Part shown: positions 1 to 10,289 of the stretch, one piece after another | How the letters are laid out: every line of letters starts with the position of its first letter | Position numbering within the stretch: the first letter of the stretch is position 1 | From: Codonopsis lanceolata | Lineage: Eukaryota > Streptophyta > Magnoliopsida > Asterales > Campanulaceae | NCBI GenBank assembly: GCA_013146195.2 | Contig: CM028381.1 | Coordinates: forward strand, 97,342,380 to 97,406,379 | Direction: 5' to 3' | Length of the DNA: 64,000 bases | Notes under the pieces: generated by a model | What the model was told of the DNA's origin: nothing | Database searches by the model: none | What the model saw: the letters and a program-made list of their open reading frames with translations, nothing else | Position numbers and translations under genes: made by a program

Positions 1-1267
1 TCAAATTTTTAACACAATTTATTTTTGTTGCCTCCTCTAAGAATTTTTTAGATGTTTGGAGATTCATCATAGGTGATATTAAAAAATAGATGCTTTTTTT
101 GTTCTTATATTATATTAGGGAGTATTTTTTTTTCTTCTAGGGTGTTAGAAAAGGAAATATTTTATGAACAAAATAATAAATTAATGACATATATACATAA
201 AAATGAAATGGAAAAGATATACTAACTAAATAAAAAATAAGAGAAAATTATTTAAAATTAATTTCTCAATACATGATGTCTTATTAACTGTATCATAATA
301 TAATAACAATACAATAATTATTGTAAAGAAAATTGATCATTACTCTATACATTATTGTATCATTATATAATTAAAAATACAATAATTTTTGTAAAGAGAA
401 TTGACTATGTAATCTATATTATAATTAGGATCGGCCTCGCACACCTGAGTTGGTAAAAGCTAACTACCGGCAAGGATTTATTTTTATGAAAGATAACTAC
501 CGGCTATGATTAAATCTTGAAGAAATTAAGCTTGTGAGGGCAAGTAATTCCCTAGACTCCAGCCTCAAAACACACATTCCTTTTCTCTCCAATCCTTTCT
601 CTCTCTTCATCATCCATTTCCTTCGACGCACATTTCCCCTCCTTCCTTCTTTGATAGTGAGAACTCTACCCGGAATGAAGAGTTCCTCTTCCGCGTCTCC
701 CCGCAGTTCATCGCTTGTGAAACTTCTGGTGTCACTGATGATATCTACACCATTGGCTACATAAATGATGTTCTCACCCCCAAGATTAAAAACGAACACC
801 CATTCAGTCTGGTAACGAAGGTGGCGATCAACCGGGGGAAGAAGGATAAGGTAGATAGAGGTGCTTTTGAATCGCTTAAAAATGGAGAAGAGTAGTGTTT
901 TGTAACTTTTGTTCGAAAAGTTCAATCCGGCATATCATCAACATCAAACCTCTCTTGGACCACGATAAAGCAGTGGACATCGCCACCATTTTCAGTTAAG
1001 TGTTTTGTGGTCCAATTTAATATGAATGTTGAATGGTTTTGATTTTGATTTTAAAAACCATTCACATAAATCTCTATCTGAATGCTTAATGATTTTGATT
1101 TTCACGTTAACGCATTTAACATTAATTTAATATGAAATGTAATTCTACGTTATCCCACCATTTTCAATTGACTAGTTTTGATTTAACATCAATTGGATGA
1201 TGCTATTTCCCAAATTTGTTTAATTGTGTGGATAGGTAGAAAGAAAATTGTTAAATGGGTTTACAAG
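1..1267. other. AT-rich flank without a recognised gene
   Basis: This stretch is strongly AT-rich. Around 306-430 there is an imperfect direct repeat of about 65 bp, recognisable by a recurring ACAATAATT(A/T)TTGTAAAG block. Around 548-895 there is one open frame, listed separately. I see no transposon termini or RNA genes in the rest. Confidence 0.6.
548..895 (+). pseudogene. Unrecognised open frame, possible exon fragment
   Basis: The frame at positions 2 mod 3 stays open from just after a TAA at 545-547 to a TAG at 893-895, about 115 codons, but has no ATG at its start. The second half (about 653-892) is less AT-rich than its surroundings and has a protein-like composition, including ACETSGVTDDIYTIGYINDV and a lysine-rich end. 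I do not recognise the family. It could be the last exon of a host gene or a captured gene fragment. A chance open frame is also possible, because the first half is low-complexity and rich in Ser, Pro and Phe. Confidence 0.25.
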
Positions 1268-1634
1268 TGTAGACACCCCAATTTTGTACCCATACGATAC
1301 AATGTCATGTAATAATGATACCATATATTTAATAAATTTAACTGGACTTAACGGGAGTTAAATGATACATATGAAACATATCAAGGCTTAAACTGAAAAT
1401 TGACTTTTGGCCATAACTTACTCACATGGAGCCACTCCCCATACCTAGGAGCCACACCCCATGCATGGGAGCTGCTTCATGCTGCTCCTCTCTTCTAGGC
1501 AATTTAAACGTTGTCGTTTCCTCAGCCGCCTTGTGCTTTCATGCGTTGTTTCGTTCCCAAGCTTCCACCTAGCACGCCATGCAATGCCTATTGCAATGTT
1601 TGTATACGGCGTCGTTTAATCGACCGTTTACTCC

Positions 1635-1643
1635 TATAAATAG
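1635..1643 (+). promoter_or_regulatory. TATA box within the LTR
   Basis: TATAAATAG sits in the middle of the LTR and is followed by a pyrimidine/CA-rich stretch (CTCATTCTCCACACACC) suited to transcription start about 30 bp downstream. It probably marks the U3/R boundary of the LTR promoter. Confidence 0.55.
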
Positions 1644-1832
1644 AGGCTTCGAGCTCTCATTCTCCACACACCATAAACAGACTCTCCAGACCATTGAGAC
1701 ATACGATCAATACCCATATTGCTTTCCTAAAGCCTCCTCTGCCAAAGAAGCCAAAGAAGAAGAAAGCCTCCATGCTTTGCACCCCGCAGCGAGCCATCTG
1801 AAGATCCAGTCTTTGCCCCCTGGAAGCCGATC

Positions 1833-1917
1833 ACATACTCATATTTATACTCATACACATACCCATACTCATACTCATATTCATGCACATACACATACTC
1901 GTACACATACTCATACA
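1833..1917. repeat. Short tandem repeat, CATACT/CATACA hexamers
   Basis: Repeated CATACTCATAC and CACATAC hexamers cover about 85 bp inside the LTR. They end just before an A-run. They also create spurious open frames on both strands. Confidence 0.8.
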
Positions 1918-2203
1918 TTAAAAAAAAAGACTCCCTCTCTTGGAAGGACAAGGGAAGCACACTTGAAGTCTTCGAGCGCCTAGTGGACTAAAGCATAGGC
2001 GTATATACCGGGTCAAACATTCACGCTTCAAGAGGTAAGTATCAATTTACCGTCTTTTCCCGTTAATATAAATGATGTAAAATATCAGTATTATGCATAC
2101 AATGTAAATAATAGATAAAATGTAAATACAATAATTATGTATGTTATAAATATACAATGAAAATACATAATTATGCATGCTATTATATACGTTTGTAAAT
2201 TAG

Positions 2204-2204
<1 letters not shown>

Positions 2205-2271
<67 letters not shown>
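2205..2271. repeat. (AT)n microsatellite
   Basis: Uninterrupted AT dinucleotide repeat of about 33 units within the LTR. Confidence 0.95.
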
Positions 2272-2275
<4 letters not shown>

Positions 2276-2551
2276 AATATTTAGGCATAAGCACGTATAC
2301 ATAGTCGTTACTATGCCCAAAGGGTGAGTTGGGTGCCTAACCCCTTCCTAACTTGTAACCTAGCCTCCGAACCTACACATTTTCTGGAATAACTGTTTTT
2401 CTCTATTTAACCTTAAAATAGAGGTGGCGACTCTGTATACACACGTTTAGAGTCCACAATGAGACTGAGTGTAGTTCACGCGCTCTGATATTTCTTGAGA
2501 CACGACGTTTTCACATCGGACAACAGGTGTTTTGAAGCGGGGGTCTCACAG

Positions 2552-2570
2552 TGGCGACTCTGGTGGGGAG
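2552..2570 (+). other. Primer binding site of the LTR element
   Basis: TGGCGACTCTGGTGGGGAG begins 2 bp after the LTR end. It resembles the tRNA-Arg-type primer site of Ogre elements. It supports reading the preceding 1.28 kb as a 5' LTR rather than a 3' one. Confidence 0.6.
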
Positions 2571-2860
2571 ATGATTATTTTTTTAATGAGGGCTAGACTC
2601 AATTTTTGGGGTTAATAAATTATTTTTACACACTTGACATGCTTTTACACATAGTCAAGATTTTTATGTTGAAAATATTAATTGATTTGTCAATACAATA
2701 CAATGTACATGCTTTGTTGATATTACTGTTTGCGTTGGCAAACAATATTTGTAATTTACATTTTTGTTGGCAAAAAGCCCCACATATAAATATTTTTTTA
2801 TTCTGTCAATTTTATTTTGAGCATTGGGACAAACATGAAACATGTAATCAGCATTCAATT
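2571..2860. other. Remnant sequence between the LTR and the tRNA units
   Basis: AT-rich sequence with no recognisable protein motif. It may be the leader of the truncated LTR element. The flank shared by the tRNA-Glu units begins near 2860. Confidence 0.4.
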
Positions 2861-2984
2861 ATTCATCCTAAAGCTCTAACCATCGAGTCTTTTAATCTCT
2901 CAAAAAATGTACGATCGAGTCTATTAATCTTGCACAAAATGATGTAGTTTGGGTTAAGAAGCTTCCTCATTTTTGGCCAAAATT

Positions 2985-2989
2985 AAAAA
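2985..2989 (-). terminator. RNA polymerase III terminator of tRNA-Glu
   Basis: A run of five T on the minus strand starts a few bases after the discriminator base, as expected for pol III termination. Confidence 0.8.
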
Positions 2990-2992
2990 TAC

Positions 2993-3064
2993 TTCCGTTG
3001 CCGGGAATCGAACCCGGGTCTCCTGGGTGAAAGCCAGATATCCTAACCGCTGGACGACAACGGA
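2993..3064 (-). tRNA. tRNA-Glu(UUC), intact
   Basis: On the minus strand the 72-nt sequence begins TCCGTTG and ends CAACGGA plus discriminator A, giving a perfect 7-bp acceptor stem. The D stem (GTCC/GGAT), anticodon stem (TCTGG/CCAGG), anticodon loop CTTTCAC with anticodon TTC (complement of GAA at 3029-3031) and T arm CCGGG-TTCGATT-CCCGG are all complete. The A box and B box (GGTTCGATTCC) are intact. A T5 terminator follows, and a CAA motif of the kind used for plant pol III initiation lies just upstream. It decodes GAA/GAG glutamate codons and, as a plant nuclear tRNA-Glu, could also supply tetrapyrrole synthesis only if plastid-targeted, for which there is no sign. It is very likely functional, and the only such copy in this array. 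Confidence 0.93.
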
Positions 3065-3277
3065 TTGATTTGCCATGAGGTTGTTAATGCACAACTAGAT
3101 CTAATGTTTTAAGTTTTAATTACTAAAACACCTTATTATCACATTATTCATCCTAAAGCTCTAACCATCGAGCCTTTTAATCTCTCAAAAAATGTACGAT
3201 CGAGTCTCTTAATCTTCCACAAAATGATGTAGTTCGGTTTAAGGTGATTCCTCTTTTTTGGCCAAAATTAAATAAAA

Positions 3278-3356
3278 TTCAGTTGCCAAGAATCAAACCC
3301 GGGTCCCCTGGATGAAATTGAAAGCAAGATATCCTAACCGATGGATGACAACAAAC
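3278..3356 (-). pseudogene. tRNA-Glu pseudogene, copy 2
   Basis: The T arm and B-box region are recognisable (AATCAAACCCGGG on the plus strand), but there is an insertion of about 6 bp in the anticodon arm and the acceptor stem is mutated (ACAAACTGA instead of CAACGGA). The cloverleaf cannot form properly. Confidence 0.85.
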
Positions 3357-3451
3357 TGATTTGCGATTAGGTTGTTAATGCAGGACTAGATCTAATGTTT
3401 TAAGTTTTAATTACTAAAACAACTGATTATCACATTAAGAGATAATAAGTG

Positions 3452-3520
3452 TATTGTCGGGAATTGAACCCGGGTCCCCTGGGTGAAAGCCAGATATCCT
3501 AACCATTGGACAAAAATGGA
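3452..3520 (-). pseudogene. tRNA-Glu pseudogene, copy 3
   Basis: The anticodon arm is preserved (GGGTGAAAGCCAG on plus, anticodon TTC). Both acceptor strands are altered and the 5' half is shortened (GACAAAAATGGA). The B box is close to consensus, so weak transcription cannot be excluded. Confidence 0.75.
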
Positions 3521-3564
3521 TTGAGTAGCCATTAGTTTTGTTGATGCAGCACTAGATCAAATTT

Positions 3565-3930
3565 GTTCAATAATAAGAATGTTGTCCCACCAATCTTTTA
3601 ATGTTCCAACAAATCCTGCTGTGATAAATTTAGCAGTATTTGAGTCAATATTTTCTAATGTTTTGCACATAATAGCATACATGAGCACTTTATCAATTAG
3701 TTCATAAATTTGGTGTTCTGGTAAACCATCATTCTTGCTGGAGATTTCCCCCCAGATTGTGTATTGTGAAGAAAATGATCAAACTGAACAGAACTAGTTT
3801 TTCTAATATTGCTTCAATTTGTAAACATAACGAAACTTTCCTTGTGGAGCAACATAATTCTGGTTACCTAGATATCTGCTTTTGAGAACTCAAGGGTCTT
3901 CTTTCCATTGTAAGTCTTAAACAAATCAAT
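3565..3930 (-). pseudogene. Capsid/gag-like fragment at the distal end of the pararetrovirus remnant
   Basis: Read on the minus strand near 3590-3760, a frame has helical gag/capsid character, ending AGFVGTLKDWWDN. A Trp-Trp-Asp motif of this kind occurs in caulimovirid capsid and retroelement gag proteins. Its place after RNase H would suit a second, head-to-tail viral copy or a rearrangement. Weakly supported. Confidence 0.35.
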
Positions 3931-4190
3931 AAAATGTTTCAAATGTTGCTTCTAAACATAAGGAACTGAAAATATATTGTTCCTTCCCCAGATGGGTTGG
4001 ATTTTCCGCTCCCAAAGGAATTGGATTTCTTTGATCATTCACCATAGGTGGAAGGAATTTTAGGATATTGATTTTTATTTTTTTACCCCTTTTTGGGTTA
4101 TCCATCTGTTCGATGGATGCATCCTGCAAAATGTCTCTTGTCAGAAAATTAGGTAATGAATTATAAATATCTTTTTAATATATTCAATTT

Positions 4191-4520
4191 TTAAATCAAA
4201 TGCTGATAATTTTGATTGCCATCTGCAAAAAAATGTTTTGAACGATGCCAAATATTTTTTCTGAGAGTTCTTCCAAATACCGGAAGAAAATCATAGTAAT
4301 TCTTCTTTCCCATTACTTGGGATTCTTCTTGTTTAAGAATACCTCCATAACCCCTATTAGAGTAGTCAGTTTCTATTATTTGATATTTTTCATCATTAAT
4401 CTTCCGTATAAGGAAGTGAAATAGTATGCTTTTTTCTACACCAAATAGCATTAGGAATGCTATTGCAACCCTCTCTATCATATTGGTACTGTAAATCTCT
4501 AATTTTATTTTGAATGTCAA
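4191..4520 (-). pseudogene. Pararetroviral RNase H remnant
   Basis: An IIETDYSNRGYGGILKQ motif resembles the first strand of retroelement RNase H (E-T-D...GYGG). Less than about 150 bp separates this frame from the protease frame, so roughly 200 codons of reverse transcriptase have been lost. The domain is cut short downstream. Confidence 0.55.
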
Positions 4521-4663
4521 AGGAATTTAATTTTTCTTTTTCACATCTTTTAAAAACTTCAAATGTTTTTGCTTCGAAGAAAGCAAATCTTTTAATTCAT
4601 TTATCACATTTGTTTTGGGTTTTTAATAAATTCAAAAATTACTTCTTGATTTTCAATATTGGT

Positions 4664-5000
4664 TTAAATACCCGTTTGATCAATCTTATGCAGAGGCATA
4701 ATTGTATTTAAAAATGTTGTTCTAAAGATCACATGTTGTATGATATTCTTAACAAGTAAGAAAGTAGAGATAATACAAATTCTCTGATTACAAATGTGAT
4801 ACTCAGAGAATTTTGTATTATAATTTATTTCCATTTTACTACCACTAGCAGAGGTCAGAGATTGGAAAGTTTTCTCAAAATATTTAGTAGGAACTAAGCC
4901 TTCTTGCATACAATTTATGTCGTCTCCACTATCCACAAGAGCCACAGCTTTGTCAATAAGATATTCACCTTTTATTATAATTGATACATAAACATACCAT
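4664..5000 (-). pseudogene. Pararetroviral aspartic protease remnant
   Basis: The frame contains ALVDSGDDINCMQEG, an aspartic-protease active-site motif (D-S-G) with the Ile-Asn-Cys continuation typical of plant pararetroviruses. A hydrophobic segment and the expected second-strand region (VKNI...TTFLNTIMP) follow. Reading begins near 5000 upstream of the track's first Met and the frame ends shortly after the protease. Confidence 0.6.
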
Positions 5001-5339
5001 TTTTGATAGGTGAATTGATTTAATAGGTTAAGAAAATCCTTTGAGGGTTTTTCTTCTGATTCATTTATCTGAGTGATATAGTCAGAATCTTTTTTTATTA
5101 CCTTTGGTAGAATTAATAGTAAGGTAATGAATTTGTTTACCTTGGAATTCTACTAATTGCTTAATTTCTCTTATTTATTTTTTAAGATTATTGAGTAAAG
5201 GATCTTATTAATTTTTCTTTTAATTTTGGAGATGAATGTTGTCTAATAATTCCAGAATTTTTGATTGGTAAATGCATGGTTAAAAGATTTAAGCATAAGC
5301 CGTTCATTTTAGCTATAGGTTTCCATTAATTCTTATCCT

Positions 5340-5880
5340 TGGCACATTGTCCTTGTCAACTATGCTCATTTGCACTAGAGGAGGATGAAGTAGAGTTAAT
5401 ATTGTTTAATTCTTCACTATCTATTGACTCTTCAGAACTAGAGGAGTTTGACCAACTATTATTCTCACGGCTTGAATTAAGAAATAATTTTTGTAATTGA
5501 ATTTTAAGCTCTTCATCTAGGTTTAATTATTCTTATTTCTTTTTAGTGGAACATTTATTAGCAAAATGTCCATAATTTTCACATTTAAACATACATTCTT
5601 TTTAGAATTTTGTTTTCTCAGCCTAGAAGAATATTTCTTCTTTTTATAATCATCTTTTTGATTATTGTAAGTAATCTTATGATACTCTTTCCTTTTGTAT
5701 ATTTTCTTTTTAGAATAGATTTTATGTTTTTTATTTCTCTTAAGATAAATAATTTTTGTATCATAAGCAAATTGATGACAAAATTCACTAATTTCATTTT
5801 TTCCGGTTAAGTTTTGCTTTTTTAATTGATATTGGAGTTTCATATCATTGCAAATACTTAACCTACTTGGGTACAAGTAC
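5340..5880 (-). pseudogene. Pararetroviral coat-protein C-terminal region, broken
   Basis: A very Lys/Tyr-rich stretch (5600-5876) leads to a cysteine-histidine knuckle readable at about 5533-5598. The knuckle is in a different frame from the stretch before it, so there is at least one frameshift. An acidic Ser/Glu/Asn-rich tail follows (about 5380-5520). Basic region, knuckle and acidic tail are a known combination in caulimovirid capsid proteins. The spacing of the first two cysteines is unusual (three residues between them), which may be a further indel. Confidence 0.55.
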
Positions 5881-5900
5881 CAATTATATTATAATATAAT

Positions 5901-6105
5901 TATAAGTGATGGTATTACCATCATTTTGGTCTTTTAATTTTTGTTTTACTTTTTTTGCAAATAGATGTGGTAATCCATCAGCAAAGAGAAGATTCCAATG
6001 CCCAGCGTTGACATCTTCTCAATGCATTACTTTAGCAGTAGAAACATCTTTATACCATCTAAAGTGGGTAAGAAATGGGTATCATATATGTGTATATAAT
6101 ACGTG
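5901..6105. other. Unassigned sequence before the foldback
   Basis: No gene is evident. Blocks such as CACTTATGCTTTG just after the foldback (about 6205) are shared with the copy near 26168, so this belongs to the wider repeat environment of the tRNA units. Confidence 0.35.
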
Positions 6106-6125
6106 CCTAGTTCAAAGAAATAAGC

Positions 6126-6165
<40 letters not shown>

Positions 6166-6185
6166 GCTTATTTCTTTGAACTAGG
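6106..6185. repeat. Perfect 80-bp palindrome around an AT core
   Basis: CCTAGTTCAAAGAAATAAGC at the left is followed by an alternating AT tract and the exact reverse complement at the right, ending in CTAGG. It could extrude as a cruciform or be a minimal foldback element. No target duplication was identified. Confidence 0.9.
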
Positions 6186-6379
6186 CTCGTGTGTTTTTCA
6201 CTTCTCACTTATGCTTTGCAGAGAAATCTCACCGGTACACATATTCACCTCTCTCTAAGTATATATGAATCAGTATTCATCCTAAAGCTCTAACCATCGA
6301 GCCTTTTAATATATCTTGCACAAAATGTACGATCGAGTCTCTTAATCTTGCACGAAATGATGTAGTTCGGGTTAAGGTT

Positions 6380-6717
6380 TGAGAAATTGTAAGCATTCTT
6401 GACATTCAATGACAGGATCAAGAAGTAGTAGAAGGACGTATTGTATTATTAAGTTTTCTATATCGAATCTGATTTAATACACCTGATATATATACAAACC
6501 AAATGGGGAGATTAGGTACAACAGAATAACTGACTAAACTGTCACTAAATACATAAAGTGCACCCGCTACCCTTCATGAATGAGGAAATAACACTCGCTG
6601 CCCCTTTAGTCTCACAGACCTTTTCTGAATCATGACATTGAGGTCCCTTGAACTTTGACTTGCATGTTTGGTGATCCTCTTTTGGATCCACCATCATCTG
6701 TGATCTGTATGTTAACA
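6380..6717 (-). repeat. Copia 3' LTR
   Basis: Begins TGTTAACATAC and ends CAATTTCTCA on the minus strand; 338 bp. I found no difference from the 5' copy. A TATATATA stretch at about 6486-6497 could serve as the TATA box. Confidence 0.95.
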
Positions 6718-7985
6718 TCCCCCCTCAAATTGACAGGCTGAGTGAATATATTGAGGACTGGCAATTTGCCAAGTAGATGATAGAAGTGTGGAGAGGGCAG
6801 GGCCTTAGTGAACAGGTCTGCAGGTTGTTCAAGAGAGGGAATATATCTGGTTGAGATTAGACCTTGTTGAATCATCTCTCTAACCAGATGGCAATCTATG
6901 TCGATATGTTTTGTTCTCTCATGGAACACAGGATTGGCTGAGATATGAATTGCAGATTGATTATCACAGTATAAAGGAGCTGGAAGATCAATGGTGACAT
7001 TGAGGTCTTTTAGAAGAGAGATTAGCCATTTGAGCTCACAGCAGGTGTCAGCCATACTTCTATATTCAGCTTCAGCTGAGGACCTACTAACTGTAGGTTG
7101 CTTCTTGCATTTCCAGGATACCAGGGACTTGCCTAAGTAGATGCAAAAACCTGACAGGGATTTTCTGGTGATTGGGCAGGCAGCCCAGTCTGAATCACAG
7201 TAGCCTGTGAGGTTAGATATTGAGGAGGTTGGGAAAAATAGGCCCTGTCCAGGTGTACCTTTGATATATTTTACCAGTCTTAGAGCAGCATGCCATTGAT
7301 GGTCCATAGGATTAGCCATAAATTGGCTGAGAACTTGGACACTGTAAGAGATGTCAGGTCTTGTGACAGAGAGATAAATGAGTCTGCCAACCAGCCTTCT
7401 GTAAGTTGTTGGATCTGCCAGAGATGTAGAGGAAGTGATAGCTAGCTTGTGATCCTTTTCAATTGGAGTGAGGGCAGGTTTGGCATTCACCAGGCCACTG
7501 TCAGTGATAATTTCCAGAGCATATTTCTTCTGGTGAAGGCATATTCCACTTTTGTTTCTGGCAACTTCAAGTCCAAGGAAATACCTTAGAGGTCCAAGGT
7601 CCTTTATTGGAAAAGCAGACTTCAAGTGATTTTTGACTTGGTCAATTAGGTCTTCACTAGTGCCTGTAATGAGGAGATCATCTACATAGACAAGTAGGGC
7701 TATGAACTGAGAGTTAGTATTAAGGCAGAAAAGAGTGTGATCATTTTGTGACTGCTTGAAGCCAAAGTTGATGAGTGTAGTGGACAATTTTTCAAACCAT
7801 TGTCTGGGAGCCTGTTTTAGGCCATAGAGATTTGGACGGTTGCGAGGCAGTGGAAGAGTTTTCTTGAGGTTGAGTGGGAAGGTATCCAGGAGGGAGATCC
7901 ATGTATACTTCTTCATGAAGATCTCCATGAAGGAATGCATTGGATACATCAAGTTGGGAAATGACCCATTGTTTGGCAGCAGCAA
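6630..7985 (-). pseudogene. Copia reverse transcriptase C-terminus and RNase H
   Basis: Contains LYGLKQAPRQW, the catalytic YVDDLLITG and the RNase H motifs CDSDWA, EAEYRS, DNQSAI and TKHIDI, ending in DLFTKAL. The real frame is entered by a frameshift near 7815-7830 from the integrase-RT frame; the first ~40 residues listed before NLYGLKQ are out of frame. All catalytic residues that I can see are conserved, so the defect is the frameshift. The open frame runs past the PPT into the 3' LTR. Confidence 0.88.
6718..6731 (-). other. Copia polypurine tract
   Basis: On the minus strand TTTGAGGGGGGA directly precedes the 3' LTR, as expected for second-strand priming. Confidence 0.85.
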
Positions 7986-9297
7986 CAGCCAATAGGACTT
8001 TCACAGAAGTCATTTTGGCCACTGGTGAGAATGTTTCAAAGTAGTCAGTTCCTTCAATCTGAGTGTATCCCTTGGCCACAAGTCTGGCCTTGTATTTGTT
8101 AATGGAACCAACAGCATTGTATTTGATTCTGAAGGTCCATTTACAGCCTACAGTTTTCTTGTTGGCAGGAAGGGTTTGAAGGGTCCATGTGTTGTTGCTT
8201 TCTAGAGCTTTAAGTTCCTCATTTATGGCTTGACACCACAAGGGGTCTTTGATAGCTTGTTGGTAGTTCTTAGGCTCATGAGGGGTAGAGATGTTACTGG
8301 AAAAGTTCTTGTATGATGTAGAGACATTGCCATAGTTGCAGAACTTGATGATGGGGTAAGGAGTTGTGCAGTTACTAGAGGGTTGAGTAAAGTTGGGTGG
8401 AAGGTTGGTGTAGTCCTGAAACCTAGTGGGAATAGTTTTGTGCCTTTGAGGCCTAGAGACTAAAGGTGGAACAGAAGCATTAGGGTCATTGGTGATAGGT
8501 ATTTGATGATCTTCTTGGTCCCCTTCTGTATGCTGGTCAGTGTGCATTTGGCTTTCCTCTTCAAGGATAGGGTTAGAAGTGTAGGAGGGGAATAGACTAT
8601 CCTGGGATGACTGTGTAGAGTCTTCTTTAAAGGGAAATATGGACTCATAGAAGATAACATCTCTACTGTAGAGGACTTGGTTAGTGATAGTGTTATAGAC
8701 TTTGTAGGCTTTCTTGTTGCTAGGATAGCCAATAAAGATGCACTTTTGTGCTCTGGGAGATAACTTGTCCCTATTATGGGAGTGAGTTGAGGCATAGCAT
8801 AGGCAGCCAAAGGTTTCGAGGTGATTGTAAGTAGGAGGTGAACCAAATAGAGCCTCAATAGGGGTTTTGAATTTTAAAACAGAACTAGGGAGTCTATTTA
8901 TTAGGTAGGTGGCAGTGAGGAGGCAGTCTCCCCAAAATCTCTTGGGAAGGTTGGCTTGGAATCTTAGGGCTCTGGCAAGTTCAAGGAGGTGTCTGTGCTT
9001 CCTCTCAGCTCTTCCATTTTGCCGAGGGGTGTCAACACAGGTACATTGGTGTAGAAGCCCTAGGGAGGCAAGTAGATTGCCAACACCATCATTGAGAAAT
9101 TCAGTGCCATTGTCAGTTCTGAGGTGCTTGACAGTGGTTTTGAATTGGTTTTTGATCATGTTGAAGAAGAACTGAAGAATTTGATGGACTTGTGTTTTGG
9201 CTTTTAATAGAAAGGTCCATGTAACTCTAGAGTAATCATCAACTATGGTTAGGAATGATGTGCGACCATCATAGGTGGCTTTTTGTAGGGACCCCAT
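7792..9297 (-). pseudogene. Copia integrase core and N-terminal reverse transcriptase
   Basis: Integrase catalytic residues appear in order: D in IVDDYSRVTW, D in LRTDNGTEF, and E in NGRAERKHRHL. The ETFGCLCYA and IFIGYPSNKKAYK segments of the copia integrase C-terminus follow. After a variable linker, reverse transcriptase begins (ESNNTWTLQTLP, KTVGCKWTF, YKARLVAKGYTQ, DVSNAFLHGDL). The frame is lost after the GYLPTQPQ region through a one-base shift, and continues in the next entry down. It starts here only because the upstream frame is broken. Confidence 0.88.
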
Positions 9298-10060
9298 ACA
9301 TCACGGTGTATGAGGTCAAAAGGATTGGAGCTGTGAGATTCACTTAAGGGGAATGGTTGTGCAGTGCGTCTAGATAGGTGACGATTTCACAATGGACATT
9401 GGGAATAGGATTGAAATGCATGTTAAGAGAGCGATGTGTTTCATAGATTGTACAGAGCATGTCTAGTCTAGTGTGCCACGATGTAGTTTGTTAATAGGTT
9501 TTGTAATAGAAAAAGTATTGCCAAGTTTACAAATGTTTGAGTCAAAGAGTTTCTTGCATTCGAGTATGCGATGCTTGTGATAATCGGATTACGTTGGGAG
9601 TAGTTTGTAAAGACCACCATCAAATCTACCAATCCTCTTGAATGTCTTTTGAGCATGGTCCTGAAGGAAGCATGATGAGGCGAGAAAGTTAGGCGTATGT
9701 TGTTGTCGGAATGAGTTTGCCTCCCGATATGAGATTACATTGAAATTCGGGAGCTAAATAAACATCTTTGAGAACAATATTACTGTTAGTGTCACAGTGC
9801 CCTTATGAGTTATGGTAGATGATTGACCATTGGGTAAGTGAATTATGGTGTTGACGATGAATGTGATTGGTGAGACATTCAAAGGAGGTTGTGATATGGT
9901 GACCGGCACCGGTGTCAATGATCCGTCGGTGTGTGATGGCTTTGTGTAAGCAAGACGGAGAACATTGGATCGTAATTAGGATTACCCGACATGTGTTCTT
10001 CAGAGTGTCCATTTGAGCAGCTGCAGAGTTGACACTCTTGGAGTTATTTAGAGCAACATG
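9298..10060 (-). pseudogene. Copia protease and pre-integrase region, decayed
   Basis: A protease motif, IIDTGAGHHIT, is readable at about 9900-9930. The GAG-pre-integrase zinc-binding region expected between 9300 and 9800 is scattered over several frames. This is the most damaged part of the element, and it lies between better-kept gag and integrase. Confidence 0.6.
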
Positions 10061-10289
10061 AGTCGCTGGAGTTGTCCAGAGTAAAGCAGTCCATGTCGGT
10101 GCTTAGATCATCCTTCTTCTTGTTTCCATGATTTTCTTTGATAGTTTGAGTGATAGCATTGTTGATGGAAGAATTGATCTTAGCCTTTCCCTTGTTTCTT
10201 GGCATTTTGCTAGGATCAGGCTTGGTGCCAAATAATGGATGCCACTCAGGGAATCCATAAAGAAAGAAACATTTGTCTTTCGATGGGAG

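Larger units (their letters stand above)
1268..2550 (+). mobile_element. Long terminal repeat of an Ogre/Tat-like gypsy element
   Basis: The sequence runs from TGTAGACACCCC to GTCTCACA, so it has TG...CA ends. One base later a primer-binding-site-like TGGCGACTCTGGTGGGGA follows. A TGGCGACTC-type site complementary to tRNA-Arg is known from Ogre-type Ty3/gypsy elements, so this reads as a 5' LTR of about 1.28 kb. It contains a TATA box, a CATACT-rich tandem tract and an (AT)n microsatellite. Little internal domain remains downstream and I see no second LTR in the window. The 5 bases on each side do not match, so it is not a clean solo LTR. The lineage assignment rests only on the termini and the primer site. 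Confidence 0.65.
2860..3564 (-). repeat. Tandem array of tRNA-Glu units (first three copies)
   Basis: Three head-to-tail units each combine a tRNA-Glu-like sequence with shared flanks. The downstream flank (in tRNA orientation) carries ATGTACGATCGAG and GATGTAGTT(C/T)GG blocks. The upstream flank carries GGTTGTTAATGCA, ACTAGATCTAAT and TTTTAATTACTAAAAC. The same flanks recur at 6265-6379, 11630-12350, 26029-26620 and 56180-56474, so the repeating unit is a tRNA gene plus flanks, not the tRNA alone. Only the first copy keeps a full cloverleaf. Confidence 0.85.
3565..5900 (-). mobile_element. Endogenous pararetrovirus (Caulimoviridae) remnant
   Basis: Read on the minus strand from 5900 downwards, this shows a coat-protein C-terminus with a cysteine knuckle and acidic serine-rich tail, then an aspartic protease, then the start of an RNase H domain. 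That order is typical of plant pararetroviral polyproteins. The reverse transcriptase expected between protease and RNase H is missing. Many frameshifts and stops show an old, inactive integrated copy. It lies between two tRNA-Glu units, so it entered or was carried within that array. A gypsy retroelement is the main alternative, but the protease and the acidic capsid tail fit a pararetrovirus better. Confidence 0.6.

Noticed and set aside
497..925. 142-residue minus-strand open frame
   Set aside because: Opposite to a pyrimidine-rich tract; composition (Arg/Glu/Lys-rich) looks like a shadow of low-complexity sequence.
1579..1983. 134-residue plus-strand frame and its minus-strand partner
   Set aside because: Driven by the CATACT tandem repeat inside the LTR.
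2860..3564. tRNA-Glu copies as a SINE family
   Set aside because: Both flanks of the tRNA are conserved, copies are tandem, and there is no A-tail or target duplication.
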